Below are positions 51,258-60,721 of a stretch of 64,000 nt of DNA, piece after piece. The position numbers and the translations under genes were made by a program. Source of the DNA: Pararhizobium_B sp963760965 (GTDB taxonomy: Bacteria > Pseudomonadota > Alphaproteobacteria > Rhizobiales > Rhizobiaceae); the NCBI GenBank assembly GCA_963760965.1, contig CAVXEW010000011.1:55106-119105 (forward strand), written 5' to 3'. The first letter of the stretch is position 1. Each line of letters begins with the position of its first letter. The notes beneath the pieces were generated by a model. That model saw only the letters and a list, made by a program, of their open reading frames with translations. It ran no database searches and was not told the DNA's origin.

Positions 51258-52235
51258 CTATCTGCGGCTTTCGGCCGGGAACTCCTCGCGCAAGGTTTGC
51301 CACCTTCGTCCGACCTCCCGTCCACCTTCGAGATAGTCATCGGGAGCAAATAGGTAAGGGGGTCTTGGCGGGCCCGAAGGCACGAGGCCGGATCCCTCGA
51401 GTCGGGCATGCGCGATGGGGATGTTATAGTCGACGAAGTTCTCAAGCTTGCCTCCAGGAAACATCGGCGCCTGCGCCCATGCCATCCGTTCGCCAATCAT
51501 CTCGGCCCGATCGAAATCGCTGGCCTTGATCGCGGCTGCCAGTTCGAGAAGCGGTTCGGGTCCATCGGCAACATTGCCCGACCAGCATGCTCGCACCTGT
51601 TCGGGATGTTGGCGGGCAAACGATCCCCATTGGGAATCGACCGGCAAGATGCTCATGCGACCCTCGACAGCAGCGAGATCCGTCGCCATCGACGGCCCCC
51701 CGATGTGCTTGGACGCGACAATCTCCGGTATCGTCGAGAGTTGCCTGTAGGTCTCAGTATCGATCTTCGACTTGAAGGCGAACTGGTTATCATAGACGAT
51801 GATCGGAATGCCGGGCAGCGCCTCCGTCACGTCTCGATAGAAGCGCACGATCGCCGGACCGTCCAAGGCCATCCACATCGGCCGGCCAAGGAAGATACCG
51901 TTGGCGCCATGATCGACGAGTCGACGGGCAAGGCGAATGGTCTCGCGGGTGTTGAGCGTGGTCGCCCCCGCAAACAGCAGTCCCCTGCCACCCAACGTGT
52001 CGGAAATACAGGCGGCGAGATCGATCTGTTCCTCGGCAAGCAATGTCGCTCCTTCGCCGAAAGAACCGCAGGTCAGCAGAATTTCGATGCCGGCATCCCT
52101 CGCCATTGCTGTCATGCGGGCCGTCGCATCGAGGTCGACGGATGCCGTGCAATCCCAGCGGTCCGCGTCGGCTGTCGATGGTGCTGGCAGGATACCGACG
52201 ACGCCGGCGATTGCCTTGGGATCAAGAATTGTCAT
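51258..52235 (-). CDS. DHDPS/NAL-family hydratase-aldolase, NahE-like
   Basis: A 325-aa class I aldolase of the dihydrodipicolinate synthase superfamily. The pyruvate-binding loop GSFGEGATLLAEEQ, the strand GATTLNTRETIRLARRL, the proton-relay region PIIVYDNQFAFKSKID and the Schiff-base lysine in EIVASKHIGG are visible. The whole resembles trans-o-hydroxybenzylidenepyruvate hydratase-aldolases (NahE/PhdJ) more than DapA. It would cleave a pyruvate-derived side chain to an aldehyde plus pyruvate. The ATG at 52235 gives MTILDPKAIAGV. Neighbours are an amino-acid importer and an MFS transporter; the substrate is unknown. Confidence 0.83.
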   Translation of the reverse strand: MTILDPKAIAGVVGILPAPSTADADRWDCTASVDLDATARMTAMARDAGIEILLTCGSFGEGATLLAEEQIDLAACISDTLGGRGLLFAGATTLNTRETIRLARRLVDHGANGIFLGRPMWMALDGPAIVRFYRDVTEALPGIPIIVYDNQFAFKSKIDTETYRQLSTIPEIVASKHIGGPSMATDLAAVEGRMSILPVDSQWGSFARQHPEQVRACWSGNVADGPEPLLELAAAIKASDFDRAEMIGERMAWAQAPMFPGGKLENFVDYNIPIAHARLEGSGLVPSGPPRPPYLFAPDDYLEGGREVGRRWQTLREEFPAESRR

Positions 52236-52466
52236 TTGCCAAAGTCCATAGTCGTCACAAAAGAGGTGCATGGCACGTCGGGGGATTATGGCAGCGCCGC
52301 GTGTCTTGTCCAACCAACTGCGAAGGCCGCCGCCGTCAGGCCAAGTTCATCAATGAACCGGCTGGCGCGCAATTCTGTGACGCCATAGCCCCCTTGCAGG
52401 GCGAAATGCATGATTTAGGGAAGCCACCCAGAGCATCTGACGAGAGTGCAACAGCATCTGCCGCGA

Positions 52467-53730
52467 TCAGACCGGGGCATCGGCTTCGCGTTCGGCCTCG
52501 GCATTTTCGGCGGCCCAGGTGCCAGCCGCCTCCACCGCGACCGGCGAGGCGGTGGGCAACACGCTCAGGTAGCTTTCGGTTTCGTCCACCGGGACGATCG
52601 ATCGCTGTGTCATGCGGTAGAGTGCATAGATTGCGATGGCGCCGAAGATTGCGCCGAGCACCAGCCAGAATGCGGACGCACCAATCCCCTGCATCGCCCA
52701 GCCTGCGATCAGCGGACCCGCGATGGCGCCCAATCCGAAAGTGAAGACAAGTCCTCCAGACGCGGCCGGCATGTCCTCAGCCGACAAGAAGTCATTGGTA
52801 TAGGCGAGAAACAATGCATAAAGCGGCGTTGTCACGCCACCGGCGAAAAACGCAGCCGCCATCAAGGGCCAGAGCCCGTTGTTGGACCAACCCAACGCGC
52901 AGGAGGCCGCGCCGAGACAGGACGCCCCAAAGATCAGCTTGCGCCGGTCCATGCGGTCCGAAAGCCATCCGATGGGGTATTGCAGCAATAGCGCCCCGGC
53001 GAACAGCATTGCAACGAATAGTGCGATCTGCGCCGTCTTCAGCCCGATCTGGGTGCCGAAAACAGCGCCCATGCCCGACTGTGTGGCGTAAATGCCGCCC
53101 AGAAGGAAGATCCCCACGGTGCCCAGCGGCGAGCCCGCAAATAGGTTGCGCACCGACATTGGCGGAGCAACCTCGACGACCGGAGCCGGTGCCACTGACA
53201 GAAGGATCGGGGCGAACGAAATCGACACGAGGATCGAGGCTCCGATGAAAAGCGCGGAATTTCGCGCGTCGCCTAACGTCAGTAGTCCTTGTGCCCCGAT
53301 AATGCCCAGCGTCTGAGCGATCATGTAGGCTGACAATACCTTGCCGCGAAGTCTCGTTGGTGGCAGCGTTGTTCAGCCAACTCTCGGCGGCGACGTAGAT
53401 GCCCGACATGCAGAAGCCTACGAGAAGCCTGAGCACCGTCCAGGCCCAGGGTTCGGTCACCAGCGGAAAGGAGATCAGACCCGCCGACATGAAGCTGCCC
53501 AATGCCGCGAAGACGCGCACATGCCCCACGCGCCTTATCAGCACCGGGCTGAATCGTGCGCCCAATAGGAACCCCATGAAATAGCCAGAGGTGACGATGG
53601 CAAGTTCAGACGCTGAGAAACCCTCAATCCCGCCACGCAGGCCGATAAGAGTGAAATGCATGCCGTTGCCCAGCATGATCAACACGATGCCGAGAAGAAG
53701 GGCCCAGACGCCGGACAATACCTTGATCAT
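52467..53730 (-). pseudogene. MFS transporter, one-base frameshift
   Basis: Major facilitator superfamily protein of about 420 aa, twelve predicted helices. The first third reads MIKVLSGVWALLLGIVLIML to ESWLNNAATNE, then the frame is lost, and the rest continues in the next frame from VLSAYMIAQTLGIIGAQGLL to the C-terminus. Removing one A from the AA at 53349-53350 gives NETRGKVLSAYMIAQ and a continuous protein. It resembles the YcaD/UMF-like drug or metabolite exporters of MFS. It may be functional if the extra base is an error. It lies upstream of the hydratase-aldolase on the same strand. Confidence 0.85.
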
Positions 53731-53783
53731 GAAATGTCCTTTCGTATCCGGCACACAATAGGCAGGCGCGGCAGATGTCGCGC

Positions 53784-55224
53784 GGAGATGTCCCGGCCGC
53801 TGTTGAAATTATGAGGGGGCGGCGTTGCCCGCCTTGAGCCGATAGGCTCGGGGTGTCGAATTCCACATAGGAGAGCAACGCCATGAAGAGAAATAGCACA
53901 TCGCCGACGCCGGCTGTCACCGAGGCTGTGGAGGAAGCGTTCGCGGACGTTCGAGCAGAGCTTTCGAGCGGCTTTGCCTTGCGGCCGGAGTGGAGGCGCT
54001 GGGCGCGATGATGGAGGCGGACGTCGAGGCGGCCTGCGGGCCGCGCACACGGCCGGGATGAAAGGCGCGCGGCGCACCGCTGGGGCAAGACGCGGGGGCG
54101 GATCGGGTTCCACGGCGGCAAGGTCGCGGTGGAACGGCCGCGCGTTCGCGGCGTCGATGGCCGGGAGGTGCCGCTGCCGAGTTGGGAGACGGGCGGCGGC
54201 GGAGGACTGGCTCGGGCGCTGGGCGATGAACCTGATGCTGATCAACGTCTCGACGCGGCGGTTCGGGCGCGCCGTGCGGCTGCCCGGAAGGCGACGTTCC
54301 GGCCGAGCCTGGCAGCGGCGTATCGAAATCGGCGGCGTCGCGCCGGTTCGTGGCCTTGTCGTCGGAAAAGCTGGCCGGCTTCATGACCGCCGATCTGTCG
54401 AAGCTCGACCTGCTGGTCGTTCAGATCGACGGCCTGCATATCAGCGACGATCTGGTGCTGGTCGCCGCGATCGGCATCGACGGCTGACGGTGAGCAAGCA
54501 TCCGCTCGCGGTCGATCGAGGGGGCCACCGAGAACACCGCCACGGTCCAGGCGCTGCTGGACAATCTGGTCGAGCGCGGTCTCGACCCGGCCGTCTGCGC
54601 GGCTGTTCATCGTCGATGGCGCGAAGGCGCTGTCGAAGGCGATCCGGCGCGACCTTCGGCAGCAACGTCGCGATCCAGAGATGCCAGATCCACAAGGCCC
54701 GCAACATCACCGATCGGCTGCCGAAGGAGCATTCATGCCTCCGACGCGCCGGGTGCTGCGCCAGGCCTGGGAACTCGACGACGCGGAGAAGGCCGAGAAA
54801 CTGATCCGCAACCTGGCGCGCCGGCTCGAGCAGGACCGGCCGGGCGTGGCAGGCCAGCATCCTCGAAGGCCTCGACGAAATCCTCACCGTCGTCCGGCTG
54901 AAGCTGCCGATGGAACTGCGCCGCTCCCTGGCATGCACCAACATCGCCGAGAACATGATGGGCACGATCCGGCGCGTCACGCGCAACGTGAAGCGGTGGC
55001 GAAACGGCAAGATGGCCCTGCGCTGGGTGGCCGCCGGCATGATCGAGGCGGCCAAGGGCTTCCGCAAACTCAAGGCTCACAAGCAGCTCCCGCTGCTGCG
55101 GGCCGCCCTCATCGCCCATCAGGAGCAAAACAACGCCAAGTCCGTTGCCCTCGCATCGAGGGCCGCGTAACCTTCAACCCGGCAACGTCGCCCGCCGAAG
55201 TTCAACAAACTTCGGGACATCCCC
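53784..55224 (+). mobile_element. IS256-family insertion sequence with 8-bp target duplication
   Basis: About 1441 bp bounded by inverted ends (left starting GGAGATGTCCCG, right ending CGGGACATCCCC; both with TGTTGAA inside), matching at most of about 24 positions. An exact 8-bp direct repeat TGTCGCGC flanks it at 53776-53783 and 55225-55232, the size expected of IS256-family transposition. The single gene is a multiply frameshifted transposase. Confidence 0.88.
53882..55170 (+). pseudogene. IS256-family (Mutator) transposase with many frameshifts
   Basis: Pieces in all three frames together spell a full-length transposase: MKRNSTSPTPAVTEAVEEAF at the start, LAGFMTADLSKLDLLVVQID with a catalytic Asp and IDGLHISDDLVLVAAIGIDG in the middle, AIQRCQIHKARNITDRLPKE, and ACTNIAENMMGTIRRVTRNV with the final catalytic Glu at the end. 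Roughly ten small indels interrupt it while the encoded residues stay well conserved. Confidence 0.85.
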
Positions 55225-55543
55225 TGTCGCGCCAGGAAAGACGCTTTGTCACGGTAGCACGAGGAGCAGAGGTTAAGCGTCCCGCTATTGTGCGGGCCTT
55301 TGCGCCTGGCAGTTGTTGTTGGACCTCGGAAGCGAGCGCTTACCGTGCAAGGAATTTATTGGTAAGAAAAAACCGAAATATACCTGCATCATAAGAGCTC
55401 TGCGTCGACACTGCAGAAGTCGCCTCCAACTCAATGGGCTGAGACAAGTTGTCCCGGAACTTAGTTGCACCGCTCCTGATTGTATCAGCACGAAGCACGG
55501 TTTGGGCTGCGTCTTCGAATGATTTCGCCGCAGGAGGAGATAA
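55225..55543. other. Gap upstream of the PQQ dehydrogenase gene
   Basis: Begins with the target duplication copy of the IS256 element. No gene is recognised in 319 bases. The last 40 bases have a good ribosome binding site (AGGAGATAA) for the PQQ dehydrogenase. Confidence 0.45.
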
Positions 55544-57700
55544 ATGCAAATTGTCAAAATTGGATCGGGGCTCGGACAGCTTGCACTCATATTCGGTGCA
55601 ATGGTTGCCCTCGGGGCCACAAGCGCCTGGGCCGCTTCGACCTCCGACTATACGGAGCAACAGGCCCATGCGGGCAGCAAGGCCTACAGTGGCAAATGCG
55701 CCGAGTGTCACGGTGCCAACATGCAGGGCAAGGCCGGGCCAGCGCTGAAGGGGAAGGCGTTCGAAAAATCACTGAAGTTCAGTCATCGCGATGCGAAAAG
55801 CCTCTACAAATATATTGCGTCGCAAATGCCCAAGGACCATCCGGGCAGCCTGAGCCAGAAGCAGTATATCGATATTTTCTCCTACATCCTTGACCAGAAC
55901 GGCTATCCTTCCGGCAACAAGGCGCTTTCGAAGAAGCGTTTGAGCAAGGTCGACTTACTGCCGATGCCCAAATCCGGCAATAACGCATCAGCGTCATCAG
56001 GCAAGAAGAGTGCGGCAAACACATCAAAGGAAGGAGCCGGAAAGTCCGGCGGAAAGCAGGCGCAGGTCAAGACGACCGAGCGCGAAAGCAACGGCGAAAG
56101 CCAGAGAAAGGTTACGGCCAGGACGCTCAACAGCTTTCCTGAAAAGGCCAAGGTAGCAGTCACAGACCAGCAAATGCGGCAGGCGAGCCAGTCGAAGGAA
56201 AACTGGATGCTGCACGGGCGCACCTACGACAACCAGCGCTATTCACCGCTCACGCAGATCAATGCCGACAACGTGAAGTCTCTGGTTCCGGCAGCGCTGC
56301 TCCAGACCGGGCAGACGGCTAGCTTCGAGACGACGCCGATCGTGGTCGACGGCGTAATGTATCTGACCACGCCTGTCGTCAACAACAAGCTGAAGGTCAT
56401 GGCGGTCGACGCGTCCAACGGCAGGCGCTTGTGGACAACCTCATACAAGGTTGGTCTCCAGAAGCTGTGCTGCGGAGCCGAAAATCGCGGGGTCGCCGTC
56501 GGCTACGGGCATGTCTTCCTGGCGACGACAGATGCGGAGCTGGTGGCGCTGGACGCAAAGACTGGCAAAAAGGTCTGGGAAACCCAAGTCGCCGATCCAC
56601 GCGCTGGCTATTCTGAGACGATGGCGCCACAGATCTATGACGGCAAGGTGATCGTCGGCAGTGCCGGAGGCGAATGGCCGGTGCGCGGCTTTGTGGCGGC
56701 CTACGACGCCAGGAGCGGCAAGCAGGACTGGCGCTGGCACTCGACCGACCCCAAGACGTTCGCCGGTGGTTCCTGGAAAAAGGGCGGTGGCATGGTGTGG
56801 ACGACGCCGGCCATCGACCCAAAGCGCGGCCTCGTCATTTTCTCGGTCGGTAATCCCAATCCCGACCTAAACGGCAACAGCCGCAAGGGCGACAACCTCT
56901 ACACCGACTCCATCGTTGCCCTCCATGCCAAGACCGGCGAGATCGCGTGGCACTACCAGGAGGTGAAGCACGACGTCTGGGACTATGATGCTGTCAGCAA
57001 CGTTGTTCTTTTCGACACGAAGAACAGGGACGGCAAGACGGTGCCGGCCGCCGGCGAGGCCGGCAAGGTGGGTTATGTCTTTGTCGTCAATCGCGAGACA
57101 GGCAAGCTGATACGCAAGTCCGAGCCCTTCGTCATGACCAACGAGAACATGTTCAAGGCGCCGACGAAGAAGGGGATCAAGATTTTGCCCGGGGCCAATG
57201 GCGGGGCCGAATGGTCGCCGCCGGCCTATTCACCGCAAACCAGCGATGTCTATGTCCTCGGCCTGAATCAGTTGATGACCTACACGACTTCTAAGGTGAA
57301 CACAGTGAAGGGCCAGATGCGTCTCGGCAGCACCTTCAAGAACGTCGAGAAAAACGGCCTTCAGAGCGGCAACGTCACCGCCGTCAACGTCGACACCGGA
57401 AAGGTCGACTGGCAGCACAAGACGGCACAGCCGATGATGGGTGGCGCACTCGCCACCGCAGGCAACCTCGTCTTCGCCGGCGAAGGCAATGGCCAGTTCG
57501 ATGCTCTTGACGCCAAGACCGGGAAAACCCTCTGGCACTTCCAGCTCGGAGCCGGCGTCAATGCGCCACCGATTACCTACGAGGTCGACGGCACTCAATA
57601 CGTGGCCGTCGCCGCCGGCGGCAACTTTCAGATCGACTTCCCACGCGGGGACACGGTCGCGATCTTCAAGCTTTCGCAGCAAACGGCTTCCACGCAATGA
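55544..57700 (+). CDS. PQQ-dependent dehydrogenase with N-terminal cytochrome c domain
   Basis: A 718-aa periplasmic quinohemoprotein. Order: signal peptide (1-30, ending SAWA), cytochrome c domain with haem site Cys52-Ala-Glu-Cys-His56, a Lys/Ser/Gly-rich linker (about 140-195), then an eight-bladed PQQ propeller (about 215-710). PQQ-site features visible are the vicinal cysteines Cys309-Cys310, metal-ligand candidates Glu377 (GSAGGEW) and Asn437 (VGNPNP), and Asp480 in HDVWDYDAV. Asp482, two residues on, is at the position that marks lanthanide-dependent enzymes. Fused cytochromes in this family are usually C-terminal. Substrate (alcohol or aldehyde) unknown; no PQQ synthesis genes nearby. 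Confidence 0.92.
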   Translation: MQIVKIGSGLGQLALIFGAMVALGATSAWAASTSDYTEQQAHAGSKAYSGKCAECHGANMQGKAGPALKGKAFEKSLKFSHRDAKSLYKYIASQMPKDHPGSLSQKQYIDIFSYILDQNGYPSGNKALSKKRLSKVDLLPMPKSGNNASASSGKKSAANTSKEGAGKSGGKQAQVKTTERESNGESQRKVTARTLNSFPEKAKVAVTDQQMRQASQSKENWMLHGRTYDNQRYSPLTQINADNVKSLVPAALLQTGQTASFETTPIVVDGVMYLTTPVVNNKLKVMAVDASNGRRLWTTSYKVGLQKLCCGAENRGVAVGYGHVFLATTDAELVALDAKTGKKVWETQVADPRAGYSETMAPQIYDGKVIVGSAGGEWPVRGFVAAYDARSGKQDWRWHSTDPKTFAGGSWKKGGGMVWTTPAIDPKRGLVIFSVGNPNPDLNGNSRKGDNLYTDSIVALHAKTGEIAWHYQEVKHDVWDYDAVSNVVLFDTKNRDGKTVPAAGEAGKVGYVFVVNRETGKLIRKSEPFVMTNENMFKAPTKKGIKILPGANGGAEWSPPAYSPQTSDVYVLGLNQLMTYTTSKVNTVKGQMRLGSTFKNVEKNGLQSGNVTAVNVDTGKVDWQHKTAQPMMGGALATAGNLVFAGEGNGQFDALDAKTGKTLWHFQLGAGVNAPPITYEVDGTQYVAVAAGGNFQIDFPRGDTVAIFKLSQQTASTQ

Positions 57701-57983
57701 CTGGATGGTTCGATGGCTTTGCATTGGCCTCGTGGGGAGTATGAGATGCCAGCGGCTCTGCGGCGACAGGGACACTACGGAGACGGCAGCGTTCCGACGC
57801 CTTCATGTCGACACTGCAGCGATTTTCTGCAGCCGCACCAGATTGTCGTCAGCGGCCGCGGCGAAGGTGAAAGCCCCCTCGTTTGGCCCCACTTGAACAG
57901 TGGCTTTGGAAATGTTTTGGAATGGCAATGAGTTGGCCGCCCGCAATTGGGTGTTATCACTACATTTTCCGGGGTTGCGCTGA

Positions 57984-58833
57984 TCAGGCAGGCTGTTCGT
58001 CGAGGTTGGGCGGAAGGGCGATGCCGGCGGCCTTGAAGACGTTGCCGACCTGACCGGAGACGTGGGTTCGGGTGGTGATGACCTTGCCGTCCTTCTCGAT
58101 GGTGGCCTGCTGCAGACGTTCGAGGTCATTGAGGAGCGGCTGCCATTCGGGCCTGAGACCCTTTTCCTCGCACCGGCACATGAGGTCCTTGGGCCGTTGA
58201 AGGCTTCGATGTAGGCGTTGTCCGTAGGCTTTCCCGGCCGGGAGAAGTCGAGCGTGACGCCCCTGGTGTAGGCCCACAGGTCGAGATCGCGGGACACGAA
58301 CTCGGAGCCCTGATCGACGCGGATCGTCTTCGGATATCCGATCTGCGGGCAGACCCGCTCCAGCGTCCTGACCACTTCCTCGGCCCGATAGCTGAAGCGC
58401 GGATCGAGCACCGGAACGTGAGCCGGGAGAAGGTGTCGACCATCGTCAGAACGCGGATCTTCTTGCCCGTCGCAAGCTGGTCGTGGACGAAGTCCATCGC
58501 CCAGACGTCGTTGGGGCCGACGGCCTCCTGGCGATCTTCCCGGAGTTTCGCCTTCACGCGCCGCTTCGGTGTCTTGTTCCTGAGCTGCAGGCCCAAGTCT
58601 CTGTAAATTCGATAGGTTCGCTTCATGTTGATGTCCCACCCCTCACGTCTGAGCAGCACATGGACACGGCGGTAGCCATAGCGGACCCGGGTCGCGCAGA
58701 TCTCCTTGATCCGAGCTGCGATCTCGGCCTGATCGCGGCGGCGGGACTTGTAATGGTAGGTCGAGGTGTCGAACTCGAGAACCCGGCAGGCCCGCCGGAT
58801 CGACACGTTCCACTCGCCACACGTCTCCGCCAC
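57984..58833 (-). pseudogene. IS3-family OrfB (DDE transposase), frameshifted
   Basis: The N-terminal part is intact (RACRVLEFDTSTYHYKSRRR, YGYRRVHVLLRREGWDINMK, NDVWAMDFVHDQLATGKKIR with the first catalytic Asp). The frame then shifts to RAEEVVRTLERVCPQIGYPK, TIRVDQGSEFVSRDLDLWAY (second Asp) and TDNAYIEAFNG (final Glu). The last part is in a third frame (EWQPLLNDLERLQQATIEKD). At least two indels inactivate it as written. Confidence 0.85.
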
Positions 58834-58856
58834 CAGCTCGCGTTTGCGACCAGGCC

Positions 58857-59125
58857 TTAAAGTTTTCGGCGGATCACGTCCTGAAGCATCTCCTTGTCCA
58901 GGGAGAGATCGGCCACCAGCTTCCGCAGCTTGCCGTTCTCGTCCTCGAGCTGTTTCAGCCGCTTCATCTCCGTCGGCAGCAGGCCGTCATATTTCCGTTT
59001 CCAGTTGAAGTAGGTCGCCTGGCTGATGCCGGCCCGGCGGCATATCTCCGCCACCGGGATACCGTCCGATCCCTGCTTCAGGATGAACGCTCATCTCGCG
59101 CGTCCGAAAACTTCGATGCCTTCAT
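58857..59125 (-). pseudogene. IS3-family OrfA, frameshifted near its start
   Basis: A helix-turn-helix protein with leucine zipper: MAEICRRAGISQATYFNWKR and KQLEDENGKLRKLVADLSLD. The true N-terminus MKASKFSDAR begins at 59125 in another frame and needs a one-base correction at about 59090-59095 to join. Confidence 0.78.
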
Positions 59126-59140
59126 CGTTCTCCGCTCCGT

Positions 59141-59447
59141 CCCAGCCAGGGAACTCTACCGCGATTTCGAATGGCCAGTTTGCGGGGATCAGAGCAGGAC
59201 GGCCTCCGCTTGGCAAGGGCTATCTGAAGGATCCTGATGACTGGTCGGGTGCAGGCATGTATCCGGCCTTTGATGTGCGGCCTTGCTCATGCCGCTGGCC
59301 CTGATGAAGTCCGCGGATCGGCTCCCAGACAGGTCAACGCGCTCTCGGGCGCTGCTAACCACGGGGCGGGTTTGGCCGATCCCGGCTCGACCGTTTGTCA
59401 TCACACCATCAGCACCTCGCCATCTCTATCGTTGCTTGATGTCCGTG
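59141..59447. other. Gap between IS3 and IS110 remnants
   Basis: About 300 bases without a recognised gene or repeat; probably mobile-element debris. Confidence 0.4.
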
Positions 59448-60002
59448 CTAAACAGCTGCCGGCGTCCTGAAGCGATCTCCGCTGGTCATCAGCGCCCATA
59501 CGATCCGCGCCATCTTGTTCGCCAGCGCTACGGCGACAACCGTGTAGGGCTTTCTGCTCATCAGTTCAGCGGCCCACCTTGTCGGTGCAGATTTGCCTTT
59601 GCGGCTGAAGCGTAGAACCGCATGAGCCCCCACGACAAGAAGCCGTCGAATGTAGGGGTCGCCCTGCTTGGTGATCCGCCCAAGCCGCTCCTTTCCGCCC
59701 GACGAATTCTGACGGGGTACGAGGCCAAGCCAAGCTGCGAGCTGCCGGCCGGACCTGAACAACGAAGCGTCCGTGACCGTGGCGACGATCGCACTCGCGG
59801 TGATGGGGCCGATGCCGGGGATCGTCTCGAGGCGTCGGCTCAGTTCATTCTTCCGATGCCAGGCATGGATCTGGCGGTCCATCTCGCCGACCTTCTCGTG
59901 CACCTCGCGTAGCTGCTCGATCAGGGGCACGAGGGCGGACCGGGCGAGCGGCAGAATCAGGTCGTCATCCTCGTCATCGACCAGTGCGATCAGCATGCTC
60001 AC
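59448..60002 (-). pseudogene. IS110-family transposase, C-terminal fragment
   Basis: The Transposase_20 half of an IS110 transposase: ETIPGIGPITASAIVATVTD, LAAWLGLVPRQNSSGGKERL and ITKQGDPYIRRLLVVGAHAV are diagnostic. The N-terminal DEDD catalytic domain of about 150 residues is missing, and the frame opens from an internal methionine at a junction near 60030. Inactive. Confidence 0.85.
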
Positions 60003-60113
60003 GCCGGCAACGCCCTGGCGGGTATGGACGGCTCTCCCTCATGTGACTTTGACAGCCACACTTTGGCACACTGCGATGCCGGGAGTGGAGGCCGTCCACC
60101 ACATCAGGTCACA

Positions 60114-60500
60114 AGCCTCGTCAAGGTTCTCGCAGCGTTCTCGACCACGGTCCGCATTGAAGGGATCCATCCGCTCCAAAACGGCCTTCTGCGAATGAAG
60201 CATCCTTCAGAGCGGCGTCCCGGCATGGCCGTGGAAAGCGTCTGGCTCTTCTGGCCCCGATTCGCCTGGGAGACGTGGTGCAAGAATGTAATGCTCGCTC
60301 GGACCGTCGTTGCGCTCATCTGGGCCGCGGTTGCGATTTCGTGGAGCGGAGGATCGTGCGACTATGCGGATCAAGCCCTGGCGCCGGTAGAGGACGGCGA
60401 GGGCGAGAGGCTTGCGCTGTTCACGCAGACCAGCGGCGGAATGGCCGCGGCCGATCACCAGCGAAAGATCGAGCGGCTAACCCGGCGCGGCGCTGCCTGA
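60114..60500 (+). pseudogene. Truncated second copy of the radical SAM gene (C-terminus only)
   Basis: The 128 codons from SLVKVLAAFSTTVRIEGIHP to the stop align without gaps, apart from substitutions, to the C-terminal end of the protein at 27199-29028 (SLVKVLSAFATTVRIEGVHP). The first 480 residues, including the iron-sulfur cysteines, are missing; the break coincides with the IS110 fragment. The following DNA also resembles 29029-29160. Confidence 0.88.
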
Positions 60501-60600
60501 AGAGTGCGGCACGCCCGTTCCGGAACTCAAGGACGTCAGCGCGCCGAAGTCGCTATCGGAGCGACTGTTCGCCGCTCGCCTCGATCTCGTCCACGGAAAT

Positions 60601-60637
60601 GGAAAAAGACTGCTGGGACACTTCGAAGGGCAGCGCT
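60601..60637. repeat. Short tRNA-Arg-like repeat piece, copy F
   Basis: GGAAAAAGACTGCTGGGACA followed by CTTCGAAGGGCAGCGCT parallels the entry into copy C at about 29127-29163. It is what remains of the repeat behind the truncated radical SAM copy. Confidence 0.6.
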
Positions 60638-60721
60638 GCGATTTGACGTTCGCGGCCGGTTCTCCTCCCCGAGCTTGCCTACTATTCTGACGGGCGACTC
60701 GAACGGAGAAGATGACCGATC

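Larger units (their letters stand above)
57970..59140 (-). mobile_element. IS3-family element remnant (IS407/IS511-like)
   Basis: Leftward orfA (from about 59125) and orfB (58833 to 57984) of an IS3-family element. OrfA ends DLSLDKEMLQDVIRRKL, and OrfB holds the DDE integrase core. Both genes are frameshifted. I could not define inverted ends with confidence, so the limits are approximate. Confidence 0.78.
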
